Shown here: one piece after another, positions 1 to 9,800 of the stretch | Layout: each line of letters starts with the position of its first letter | Numbering within the stretch: the stretch's first letter is position 1 | Source of the DNA: Histomonas meleagridis | Lineage: Eukaryota > Parabasalia > Tritrichomonadida > Dientamoebidae | Assembly (NCBI GenBank): GCA_020186115.1 | Contig: WSYJ01000099.1 | Span: 620,001-684,000 of the forward strand | Direction of reading: 5' to 3' | DNA length: 64,000 nucleotides | The notes under the pieces: model-generated | Databases searched by the model: none | Told to the model about the DNA's origin: nothing | Seen by the model: only the letters and a program-made list of their open reading frames with translations | Translations under genes and position numbers: made by a program

Positions 1-134
1 ACATTGTATCTCTTCTAAAACAATAATATATCATTTGATTTGCAATTTATAATATATTCAAAAACATTCGTTAAACGAAAAATTTAATTTCATTTCCTTA
101 AAGTCACGTTACAAATCGAGAAAAATAACAAAAT

Positions 135-2171
135 TTATTGTATAGAAAGTGACGTCATCAGTGCCTTTGACACACTCTGTGAAACGGATCCGTTCGTGAG
201 CATTTGCTTCCTTTCCTCCTTCGGCGCGGTCAGCACGTTGTACACGTCGGCCAAGTTCTGATTAAATTTCAGCGATTCGAGCGAAAACACTTTCAACAAA
301 TCTCTGATATACGCAATGTCCTTCGCCAAGATTTGCTGTCCTCTATTCGACAACTTCGGAATCAAAATTATTTCTTTCGAATATTCCTGAAGTACGATAT
401 TTGCATTTTGTACAAACCAATTATTAACTAAACTTTGTGACAATTCTTGGACTTCACTTAATTGACTTGATAAATCTAAAAATGTTTTGCCAATACTAAC
501 AATATAAGATGAAGTTGGTATAGGTTCATCTGTATCGTCCATGTTCCAGGATGCCCCGTCATGTAAACCCTTTAAAAAGTTAACAGCGATAGATGACGAT
601 AGACTGATGATATGTGTTTCAATAACCGTTTTTAATTGGTCAATTGACAAATTTCCGATTTCAGCAAAATTTCCAATTTTTGACGCAGTCTCTTCTAATG
701 TAATTAATCTTTTTCCGAGTGATTCTTCAAATACATATAATTTAATGAAGTCATTTAATGTTTCGGTGTAATTATTTTCATCTTCGTTGACATTTTTCTC
801 TTTTGATTCAAGCTCATCATTAATATCTTGAGTTGTCATTGCAATCGAATGTTGGACAAAACTAATCACTAATTTGATACATCGAATTGGGTCTTTAGCC
901 AAAACTTTAATCCAATTAAGAGAATTCTCGGCTGCGGTTATACAATTTGGAAATGTTTCTTTTTGAAACACAGGCGTAGCTTCTACAACAGTTTGTAATG
1001 AGTCTACTGATTCTGTGTGACGTGGTGATGTTCTTGAAGCTCGATTCATATTATCCATTGTATTTGATTTTGGCATTTGTTTTGTTTTCCGTGAGATAAT
1101 CGATGTCAAATATGATTGGAGCTTATCATGGAACAAGTTCTGCACGTTACTAATGCATTCATAGAGAAACACTTCTTTTTTGATATTCCAATCAACGGGG
1201 AAACCGTTAACGGTGTCAGAAATTACATTAAAAAGTGACACCAATTCAGAGAATGAATTTGTTCGAAGTAATTTCTTGAAATGCGGATCAACGTATGGCG
1301 TTAAGATGTTGGAAACAATTTTAACGAGGTCTACTCTAAGGGAAGGTTGGAAAAATGATGGCTTTAAGTTCAGACACCATTGTGAAAATTTGGTGATTTG
1401 TGACGAGATTTGATGAAGACATGGCTTAAGCCAATCCGTAAGTGATAGTTGACCATCATCAAAATCATCAACAATCTTTTTGACCTTTTGCTCAAAGGTT
1501 GAAAGTGTTACTGTGTTTAAAAGATAATCAGCTTGAAGAAGATGAGCAAGTTCAATACCACGAGAAAATAATGTGCTGTTGAGCTTTGAACATGAGGATT
1601 CAAGCTCAGGTCGGATACGTGTGACTAAAACTTTTTGGATGCTTTCGAGTTTGGTAGTAATTGATTCGAATTTGTTAATTGAGGAAAGAGAATCTGCAGC
1701 ATGAGATACACTTTGGAATTGACGACAGAGAGATTCAATGTCACCAGTTGAGGCAGCTGTTTGTAATTGTTGAATGTCTTTTTCGATTTCAATTCCATGT
1801 TTGAGTTTTTCAGATGCATCACGAAGCTTATCTCTCTTGATTTGAAGACTACCAAGAGCATCGACTTTTTCGTTGACGTTTCCTGTTTTGAATTTATAGC
1901 CACTGTTGGTTAATGTTCGAAGTGAATTAGAAAGATCATCAACTGTATTACCTATTCGTGATAAATTAGAGATGGAACTCGGAAGTTCTGAAACTAGATT
2001 TTGGATAATTTGATCTGTCTCTTGTGAAATGCTTCGACTATTCATTTGTAATCGAGTAAGAAGTTGATTCACCACCTCCTCATATTGATTAGCTGTTTGC
2101 AAGTCTGGGCTGTTGAGATTTGCATTAATCCATTTATCAACATCAAATTCGTCTGAAGCAAAGTCATTCAT
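135..2171 (-). CDS. COG7: Conserved oligomeric Golgi complex subunit 7 (COG7)
   Basis: COG7 is a lobe-B subunit of the COG tethering complex, which captures retrograde vesicles at the Golgi. The protein opens with NDFASDEFDVDKWIN, which matches the hallmark COG7 start (DFxxDDFDVKEWIN in animals). Heptad-like coiled-coil helices follow over roughly the first 200 residues, then a long helical body. The C-terminal stretch around IPKLSNRGQQILAKDIAYI matches the conserved COG7 tail (IPxLSPxxAKQLATDIDYL). The length of 678 residues is close to the family's (about 770). I start at the ATG just before NDFASDEF because homology begins there; two in-frame ATGs further upstream (2249 and 2264) would add 26-31 unconserved basic residues. 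It is transcribed away from TAF12, leaving about 420 bp between the two starts. Confidence 0.85.
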   Translation of the reverse strand: MNDFASDEFDVDKWINANLNSPDLQTANQYEEVVNQLLTRLQMNSRSISQETDQIIQNLVSELPSSISNLSRIGNTVDDLSNSLRTLTNSGYKFKTGNVNEKVDALGSLQIKRDKLRDASEKLKHGIEIEKDIQQLQTAASTGDIESLCRQFQSVSHAADSLSSINKFESITTKLESIQKVLVTRIRPELESSCSKLNSTLFSRGIELAHLLQADYLLNTVTLSTFEQKVKKIVDDFDDGQLSLTDWLKPCLHQISSQITKFSQWCLNLKPSFFQPSLRVDLVKIVSNILTPYVDPHFKKLLRTNSFSELVSLFNVISDTVNGFPVDWNIKKEVFLYECISNVQNLFHDKLQSYLTSIISRKTKQMPKSNTMDNMNRASRTSPRHTESVDSLQTVVEATPVFQKETFPNCITAAENSLNWIKVLAKDPIRCIKLVISFVQHSIAMTTQDINDELESKEKNVNEDENNYTETLNDFIKLYVFEESLGKRLITLEETASKIGNFAEIGNLSIDQLKTVIETHIISLSSSIAVNFLKGLHDGASWNMDDTDEPIPTSSYIVSIGKTFLDLSSQLSEVQELSQSLVNNWFVQNANIVLQEYSKEIILIPKLSNRGQQILAKDIAYIRDLLKVFSLESLKFNQNLADVYNVLTAPKEERKQMLTNGSVSQSVSKALMTSLSIQ

Positions 2172-2588
2172 TTCCAAAGTACATTTTTCACTATGTTTGC
2201 TCGAATATTTCCTGTTCACATTTTTATTCTTTCTTTCTACAAGATTCATTAAATACCAGCACACAAATCATTTAAAAAGAGTGCTAGTAAATAATGAATT
2301 GTTAATAATTCATGAATCATAAATCATGTAATTTTGGAAATTTAGATTTTTTAAAAAATCAACAAAATAGAACTTAACCAAATTTCAACGCATATCTTTC
2401 CACAAAATCATGTATAATAACTTGCCTATTATTAAATTTGCTTGTATGTTTTTTTGGGATTTGCTTTAGAGTTAGTACACTTTTTAGGCGCCAAAACAAC
2501 GTTAGGTTTGATTTAAATATTTCTATGAGATAATTCAATTTTTTTGGTTTTATCGACCAGATAAAAATACAAAATCTTTTCCAATAAA

Positions 2589-3029
2589 ATGCAACACAAT
2601 CATACAGCCTTTGATGATGAGATGGATCGCGCTCATCTGCAGACATTAATTGACTCAAAACCTGATATTACTCGAGAGTACACAATAACTGATCTTCTAC
2701 ACAAGATTGATCCGTCTGCATCTCTTGATCCTTTGGCAGAAGAACTTTTACTTGATATAGCAGATGACTTTATCGACTCCATAGTGAACTTAGCTGTAGA
2801 TTTTGCCAAAAACAGGAAAAGTGAAACAATTCAAGCAGAAGATGTAAATTATATAATTCAAAGAAAGTTCGAAAATTGCTCTTTTGGACCTACAAAAGGA
2901 ATTCAAAGGCAGCCTGATTTTGTTCCAAATGAAGCACATTTGAAGCGAATTAAAGCTATTCAAGAATCGATACAAAATGAACAGCAACAACAGCTATCTC
3001 GACGAAATGAAACGCGCTCAAATACATAA
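2589..3029 (+). CDS. TAF12: TFIID subunit 12 (TAF12), histone-fold protein
   Basis: TAF12 is an H2B-like histone-fold subunit that pairs with TAF4 in TFIID (and is shared with SAGA). Residues about 33-100 read as the TAF12 fold: ITDLLHKIDPSASLDPLAEE, then LLLDIADDFIDSIVNLAVDF, then AKNRKSETIQAEDVNYIIQR. These match human LQDLVREVDPNEQLD, LLQIADDFIESVV and ARHRKSSTLEVKDVQLHLER almost block for block. The EAHLKRIKAIQESI segment after the fold also corresponds to the human EAHKQRMALI tail. At 146 residues it is essentially the bare histone fold without the long N-terminal region of animal proteins. A TCTTTTCC-type initiator variant lies just upstream of the ATG. Confidence 0.88.
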   Translation: MQHNHTAFDDEMDRAHLQTLIDSKPDITREYTITDLLHKIDPSASLDPLAEELLLDIADDFIDSIVNLAVDFAKNRKSETIQAEDVNYIIQRKFENCSFGPTKGIQRQPDFVPNEAHLKRIKAIQESIQNEQQQQLSRRNETRSNT

Positions 3030-3317
3030 ATTAAACGATTATTTTTATAATAGAATATTTTTGCAAAAAATTTTTAACAAAAATCCACAATGACTTCTAA
3101 ATTTTATCTTTGGATGCAAACAACAGACAGATAATAAATATTGTGTATTTAATGTATTCGTCAATTACTCATAAAATAATATTCCTCATCTGTTGAACAT
3201 TGTGCATTTAGAATTCAATTTTTTTATTTTTATAAAATGAAATCATTTACTCGTTTTCAAAAAAAGAAAAATATATATTTTTTTTCGATAATTAGATTTA
3301 GCTAAGTTTTATTTGGC
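3030..3317. other. Intergenic spacer, no gene seen
   Basis: AT-rich spacer between TAF12 and the karyopherin-like gene. It holds TAAA-type potential polyadenylation signals right at the TAF12 stop and poly-A/poly-T tracts near 3260-3290. No coding sequence or structured RNA is evident. Confidence 0.5.
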
Positions 3318-3331
3318 TCATTTTGTTAAAT
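3318..3331 (+). promoter_or_regulatory. Initiator-like element
   Basis: TCATTTTG, with the presumed +1 A at 3320, lies 12 bases before the ATG at 3332. This matches the trichomonad initiator core TCAYTW and fixes the start of the downstream gene at 3332 rather than at an upstream TTG. The motif family is known from Trichomonas vaginalis; its use here is inferred. Confidence 0.5.
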
Positions 3332-5413
3332 ATGAATTCGAACAAAGTCAGTCAAACCACAAACATCGAAATCAATTTTCCAGAGCTTCTTTCACAATGC
3401 ATATCTCAAGATGAAAACAAGAGGAATAAAGCACTAGGTATTTTATCATGTCTAAAGGAAAACTCAATATGCGATTATTTACAAAATCTTCATCTAATTT
3501 TTGTAAATAATCATCCAAATGATATAAAAAGCATCTCTCTTGTGTTGCTGTACCATGTAATTAAGGATGGAGAAATTCATGATTTACAAAATAATTTTGA
3601 CATTTTTAGAAATGATCTAGTGCAACTACTAGAATCATTTCCTATGCTCTCTGGAGGAGCATTAGGACAACTCATTCTTTGTTTTCCTGAAGAAATGCTT
3701 ATTATTCAACAAATAATTCAAATTTTTCAATTAATTGGACCAAGTTATGATCGCTTAAAACTTGGATTTTTATACATGCTTTATGAAATTTCCTATGACT
3801 ATGAATTTTGTTCACCTGATACTGTCATAAACTTTATTCTAGCAGATCAAACAGATATTTTACCAATTCACATCAAAACTCTTTCATTACTTCTCCAAAC
3901 CAAAACAATTCATTTGGATGAAAATTCAGTTTCTCAGTTTCTTTATCGTAATCTTTCAAATGTTTCTTTGAAATCAGAAATTTATGTTTTACTGTCAAGT
4001 ATTATAAAGTTTCATTACATTTTCGTTGCGAAATTCTTCGCTCATTTCATCTCTGCCATTCTCAATGATTTATCTGATGTTTCTTCAGTAATTCCAATTT
4101 CCGAAATAATTCGCAAACTTTCAAAATTCGAATCAACCAACTCTATTTCGGATGGAATAATCTCTGCGTTCTTTGAGCCAATGTTAAAAGCACTTCAACT
4201 TGCGTACTTCAGGTTTCCTGAAGAATCAATCATCGATTCGATAGAATCAATGATTATTTGTTCTCCACAAATCGCACTCGCTGTTTCACTTCCTCTCATT
4301 AGCTTTGATACTGAAGTTTCTTCTTCCTTTTCTTTTCAAGTTCTTTCGAATTTGATATCTTTTTGTGATTGTTCTTCTCTAATTCCAAAAATAATCAACG
4401 AACTTAAGTCCAACTCGTTCTTACAGTCACAGCTTGTTCGTACCTCCTTCCTATGGTGCCTTCATTCGCTTTCCTTTGTTGACAACTCTTTTTTCATCTT
4501 TGATTTCGTCGGTTATCTCATTCAAATTTTAGCGGTTGAGCCGTTAGCTTCAGAAATCCTCAGAATTTTCGTTTACAACAACCCAACACCACAAAACGAA
4601 ATTATTTTAAGTTGTTTTATCGAATGTTTTGATAAATCCGAATATTTCATACAAGCTCGAATCACTTCGAATTTAACTAAGATTATTTCACTTGGAATAT
4701 TTCCATTTGAACATCATCTCCAAAATGTTATTCAATTAACATGTCAAACATCGAACAAAATGAAGCGCTGTCTTCTGTACGAAATAATTGATTGTTTTTT
4801 GAATAGTTATGGACAACAAATTCCACAATCTTACATTGACGAAATATTAAAAGTTGCACCGAAATGTATTGAAATAGTAACATCAATTTCTATAATTAAT
4901 CCAAGTTATTTGAATTATGCGCTCGAACTAATGAAAGAGTCTCCTGATGATTCGATTGATTCTTTTGTCAGAATTCTCTCAAATTTCGATGGCACTTTTG
5001 CTATCGTCCCATCGTTCTTTCAAATGCTATCGAATAAACGGGCACTCTTAACGTGCGTTTGTGAAGTGATGGAAGAGGATAACGGTTTTGCCGATAGAGT
5101 GTATCGTAACATAGAAAAAATTGTTGCGATTTTTGACCCAAATTTTGGGAATGAAGTACTACATATTGTAGTTTGTGTGATTGACTTAACCAAAGATAAT
5201 CATCAGCAATGGATCGAACTTGGATTTAATGTAATTCAAAATGCGATTTCACTTGAATCTGATTTAATTGTCGACTTCTTTTCACGAGCAGCATCAGAGC
5301 TTCCGCAGGCGCTGATTAACTTTATTTGCTCAGAGAACAATGCGCATATCATTGAATATGTCAAAAGAAATTCACTTGAAGAATTTTATCTAATTCAACA
5401 GTCACTTCTATAA
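3332..5413 (+). CDS. HEAT-repeat protein, likely importin-beta/exportin family
   Basis: The 693-residue protein is helical throughout and rich in Ile, Leu, Phe and Ser. The N-terminus resembles an importin-beta N-terminal domain: a leading helix INFPELLSQCISQDENKRNK is followed by regularly spaced amphipathic helix pairs, as in karyopherins that bind Ran-GTP. The importin N-domain motif (S-x-D-x-x-x-R-x-x-A) is weakly kept as SQDENKRNKA. No specific cargo family can be recognised, and it is shorter than typical exportins (over 900 residues). The window carries two clearer karyopherins at 21.7 and 61.1 kb, so this may be a divergent third. Another HEAT/ARM scaffold cannot be excluded. Confidence 0.55.
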   Translation: MNSNKVSQTTNIEINFPELLSQCISQDENKRNKALGILSCLKENSICDYLQNLHLIFVNNHPNDIKSISLVLLYHVIKDGEIHDLQNNFDIFRNDLVQLLESFPMLSGGALGQLILCFPEEMLIIQQIIQIFQLIGPSYDRLKLGFLYMLYEISYDYEFCSPDTVINFILADQTDILPIHIKTLSLLLQTKTIHLDENSVSQFLYRNLSNVSLKSEIYVLLSSIIKFHYIFVAKFFAHFISAILNDLSDVSSVIPISEIIRKLSKFESTNSISDGIISAFFEPMLKALQLAYFRFPEESIIDSIESMIICSPQIALAVSLPLISFDTEVSSSFSFQVLSNLISFCDCSSLIPKIINELKSNSFLQSQLVRTSFLWCLHSLSFVDNSFFIFDFVGYLIQILAVEPLASEILRIFVYNNPTPQNEIILSCFIECFDKSEYFIQARITSNLTKIISLGIFPFEHHLQNVIQLTCQTSNKMKRCLLYEIIDCFLNSYGQQIPQSYIDEILKVAPKCIEIVTSISIINPSYLNYALELMKESPDDSIDSFVRILSNFDGTFAIVPSFFQMLSNKRALLTCVCEVMEEDNGFADRVYRNIEKIVAIFDPNFGNEVLHIVVCVIDLTKDNHQQWIELGFNVIQNAISLESDLIVDFFSRAASELPQALINFICSENNAHIIEYVKRNSLEEFYLIQQSLL

Positions 5414-5710
5414 CATAAAATTATTAATAAAAGCTTTTAGAAAAAACTATTTTTCATGAATATAGCGTATGTTTCGAAATTCCCCAAAATGGTCTTCTTT
5501 TATTATAACATATTTGATCTCTTGAATAATCCAGAGATATGATAATAAAATATTATTCTGAGAAACAATATTCAAAAAGTGATTCAAATTTGGTTTAAAA
5601 TTTTTTGATTTTACAGCTGTTTTCAGTCTCCAACATATTAAATCGATATCAACTAAATCAAGAAAATGCTTACTGTAAGAAGTAAAGAAAATTTAACGTA
5701 TTGATGATAT

Positions 5711-6097
5711 TTACTCTGCATTGAACTTGGCAACGGCTTTACCACCTTCTGATACTGCATGCTTAGCAAGATCTCCTGGGAGAACTAAGCGAACTGCTGT
5801 TTGAATTTCGCGGGATCCAAGTGTGTTACGATCATTCATATCGACAAGGCGGGCACCTTCACGTGCAATACGCTCAAAAATATCTGTAACAAAGTTGTTC
5901 ATAACCAACATTGCCTTATTTGAAATACCGATATCTGGATGAACTTGTTTAAGAACTTTGAAGATATAAGATGAGAATGATTCATTCCTCTTCTTATGAC
6001 GTTGCTTCTTTTCTTTTTCAGTTTCGGCTGGGGCTTCTCCTTCAACAGCTGGCTTCTTTTCTGTTGGTGTCTTTGAGGCTGGTTTCTTAGTTGACAT
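5711..6097 (-). CDS. H2B: Histone H2B
   Basis: Core nucleosomal histone that pairs with H2A. A basic, Ala/Pro/Lys-rich N-tail of about 35 residues ([20 protein letters not shown]) is followed by the canonical H2B fold: [59 protein letters not shown], ending [17 protein letters not shown] where most eukaryotes have KHAVSEGTKAVTKYTSS. The length of 128 residues is normal. It is divergently paired with H2A, the usual trichomonad arrangement. The start is supported by TCATTTTCTAG immediately upstream. The stop is TAA. Confidence 0.97.
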   Translation of the reverse strand: MSTKKPASKTPTEKKPAVEGEAPAETEKEKKQRHKKRNESFSSYIFKVLKQVHPDIGISNKAMLVMNNFVTDIFERIAREGARLVDMNDRNTLGSREIQTAVRLVLPGDLAKHAVSEGGKAVAKFNAE

Positions 6098-6251
6098 CTA
6101 GAAAATGAACTCGTTACAAGCCCGCGCTAAAATAGATTTCGATTTTCAATGATGCCGTTTTAGGCCCGTTATATTTGAATAAAAATGTATTTTGAAATGG
6201 CGCGAAAAAAATTTGTTGTTGGCGGTAAAAGAATGAGTTCATTTATTTCAT
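6098..6251. promoter_or_regulatory. Bidirectional H2B/H2A promoter
   Basis: This 154-bp spacer separates the two divergent histone start codons. Both ends carry the same arrangement, GAGTTCATTT: on the minus strand TCATTTTCTAG (T at 6108) 8 bases before the H2B ATG, and on the plus strand TCATTTATTTCAT (T at 6239) ahead of the H2A ATG. Between them are GGCGCGAAAA at 6199-6208 and CCCGCGCTAAAA at 6121-6132, both close to the E2F/DP consensus TTTSGCGC, plus GGCGGTAAAA at 6221-6230. The GC-containing blocks stand out in an AT-rich background. S-phase control is inferred, not shown. Confidence 0.6.
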
Positions 6252-6653
6252 ATGCCAGCTAAGAAAGGTGTTAAGAAAACAGCTACAAAGACAGCAGTTG
6301 ATGGAGAACGTGCTCATCCAAAGACAAGATCAAGTCGTGCAGGACTTCAATTCCCTGTTGGACGTCTTCATCGTTTCCTTCGTGAAGGTCGTTATGGAGA
6401 CCGTGTTGGTGCTGGAGCTCCAGTTTTCATGGCAGCAGTTCTTGAATATCTTACAGTTGAAGTTCTTGAACTTGCAGGAAATGCAGCAAGAGATAACAAG
6501 AAGACAAGAATTTCACCACGTCATATCATGCTTGCAATTCGTAATGATGAAGAATTGAACCAACTTCTTTCTAATATAACAATTGCATCAGCAGGTGTTG
6601 TTCCACATATTCATAAAGTTCTTCTTGGTCAAACTAAGAAGAAGGAAGAATAA
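6252..6653 (+). CDS. H2A: Histone H2A
   Basis: Core histone. The tail has basic residues and [20 protein letters not shown]. The fold continues [40 protein letters not shown] and [20 protein letters not shown], followed by [12 protein letters not shown]. The acidic-patch residues (LEYL..EVLEL and NDEELN) are kept. The C-terminus ends QTKKKEE and has no SQ[E/D] motif, so it is not an H2A.X form. The length of 133 residues is typical. TAAATAAA at the stop fits the trichomonad habit of overlapping the poly(A) signal with the stop codon. It is divergent from H2B across a short shared promoter. Confidence 0.97.
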   Translation: MPAKKGVKKTATKTAVDGERAHPKTRSSRAGLQFPVGRLHRFLREGRYGDRVGAGAPVFMAAVLEYLTVEVLELAGNAARDNKKTRISPRHIMLAIRNDEELNQLLSNITIASAGVVPHIHKVLLGQTKKKEE

Positions 6654-6855
6654 ATAAATTAATGTCGTTTCTCGAATTTTTTGATTAAAATAATACAAAT
6701 AACAAAGATAACTTGAAAAAAGTTCTGTTGGATAAAGAGAAGCCGTTAAGAAAATCAGCACTAAAATTTGAAAATGCATTTTCTCCTTATTAAAAATAAA
6801 TATTTATTTCAAATATCGAAAAATGGTATTATTTATTAATGATACAAAAAATTTT

Positions 6856-9800
6856 TTAGTTTTTATATTTTGTAATTACTTTATCACATTCCTTTGCTAA
6901 TTGTATATTATTTTCATTTAATGCAGCGCTTTTAATCATAAAAATATTTTGTTTTGATTTTGCTATTTTTAATGCATCTTTTAAGAATCCGAATTTAACC
7001 AATAATTTGATTTGTAGATCATTTCCATTTATATATTTCAGTATATATTTTGGTAATTCGTTTCTTTTTTTCAACTTCTTTTCAAAGTTTATAAGTATTA
7101 ATGTTGATATTGTTTCATAATTATATTCCGATAAATTACCTTTTTTAAGATCAATTAAATATTTCGGAATTGCATTTTTCCCAGAACAATAAAGTGTTTC
7201 AACAATTTGCTCAATAACAGGACCTAAATAAGAAGGTTTTAACTCTGTAATTTTTGAAGCTAATACAAAATTTCTCGTAAAAAGCATTGCAAACATCATC
7301 GGTTTAATTGAATTTTCTGATTGAAACAAATCCAATTTTGAGTCAAAATTCAGATCGCAACGATCACATTGTTCGCAAAAAGCGGTCATCAAATTTGTTT
7401 GCGTTTTCAATTTTGAGAGAGAATTGTCAGAAATTTTTTCTGGGATTTTTCCTTTGTTTCTTTCATTAATTTCTTGATCAATCAGTAATTTAAGTTGATT
7501 ATAATAAAATAACTTTTGTTTCCATGATAGCAATGAAGAATACATTGACGAACATATTAAAATTGCATCTTCATTTTTACCAAATATCGAATAGATTTCA
7601 AACAAACTAAAAATTAATGAATTCTTTTCAAGGAAATCGAATAACTCAACAAAATTATTTGACACATTTAAGTTATTTCTAATAATATATTTGAAAAAGT
7701 TTGATAAATGTTCTGCTGAAATTAAAGGTTCGAAAATATATTTAATAAAATCATTAAATTCGATTTTAATTTCATTTAAAAGATCAAAAACTTCATTAAA
7801 GGAATCATATAAACAATAAAATTTAATTAATTCCAAATCGCCAACAAAATATTTTATAATTTTTGGGATTAATTTATAATTGGAATTATCAATTTTCGCA
7901 GTATTTCCTTGAATTACACATATAATTCGATAAAACATTGGAATAATTTCTACATGAAAACAATCCGAAAGAAATAATAACTCCGATGGAATTATATGGA
8001 ACAAAATATTAATTAAGAAATCAATATTTTCGATTTTATGATTTGTATTTTTTTGAATTTCTAAATATTTAAGTGCAGAATCTGATTGTTGCAAATAAAA
8101 ACAATTATAACATATTAATGAAATAAAATTCGATACGTTTATTTCAGGTAACATTTCAGTGACTTTAATAATTAAATCAATTTCATCAAATTTATAACAA
8201 ATATTAATTAATTCCAAAATATCATTTAAATTATAATTAATTTGATATCTTATATGATTTTGTTTTTGTAAGAATAATAATAACCAATTAATTTTATTGT
8301 TATTAAAAGAAATTTTTGAAGTTATTTTCTTGCAAATTTTTAATGTTTTTATCGAATTGTTTTCGGATGAAATCGAATTAACTTTTAATGTATTTATAAT
8401 ATTCATTAATGAATTATTAATTTCTGTTTTAAACTCATTGTTATTTAAATAAAAATAATCAAATGATATCTTTTGAATGATGTTAATATCATTTGTAGTT
8501 TTAATTTGTTTGATTAATGATTGAATATCAATTTCATCTTTTTTCGTTTCTTTTCCTTTATCAAAGAATTGTTTAACTAAATTCGTTTGATATTTTTCGG
8601 GTAAATTAATTAAATTCAAATGTAAAAATGAATTTTCTTCTAAGAAATGAGAAAAGTTTTGATTGTCTTCAATCATAAAAATAATTTTTTCTGTAATTTT
8701 CTCATAAAAATATGAAATCAAATTAATTTCATTTGAATATTTATAAGCAATTAAAATATAATTTTGTGATATTAATTCATCAATTATAACATTTGGTGTT
8801 TTAGAATTGATGTTATTTTGAATATAATTACTAGAATTTAACTCATATTTTTCTGGGTATAAATAATTCATTTCATAAAGTGATAATTTATTAAAATATT
8901 CACTAAATAAATCATCAAATAAGTCAAAACAATGAATTCTTAATTCAAATAAAAAATTCAATGGAATTTTTGAAAGATTCATTGAATTTTCAATTAAAAT
9001 TTTGATTGAATTTTTTGACAAATTAAACAAATAAATTTCATCTGCAAAATCGAGAAAATTAAATAATAATTCGATTGTAATTTGACATTTTTCGATAATT
9101 AAATTAATTATTTCATTAAAAATCTCATCTTTATTATCACTATCAAAAGTTAAATCCTTAATAATATCATTAAATTGCTTTAATGATTTAAAATTATTAA
9201 ATTTTTTATTTTTGTTGTTTAATATTTCGATTGTTTTACCTATCAATGGTTCTTTCTCTGATATTAATTTGATTAATTCAGGTGATGCGTATGTTAAATC
9301 ACAATTTATCAATATTTTTTCAATTGCATTTTCACCAAATAAATTATTAATTAACTCCCAATTATATATATTGTTATTGTTATTAAGAAATGTTTCGAAA
9401 TTATTAACATTTAAATCATAAAATTTTATAATTTTATTTGTTAAAGAATATTTTCGAGGAATATTTAAACTTTTTGTATTTTTATCATCAAACTTTTGAT
9501 TAATTTCTTTTATAATTTCATTAAAATCTTCAAAAATTATTAAATTTCGTTCAGTTTTTAATAAAATTTTAACATTTTCATTAGTAACAAATTCTTTTTC
9601 TTTTTTTACTTTTTGATTTGTTGACAAATATAATTCGATTGGATATAATTTTGTTTTCAATGTTTTAGGAACTTTTTTATTATTTAATTTCATGTAAATA
9701 CATTGTGTTGTTTGACAAATTTCAATTAATTTATTATCAAAAGAAACAAAACTTTTTGCTAATTCGAAATCTTTATTATCTAATGCTTTATACATAGAAA

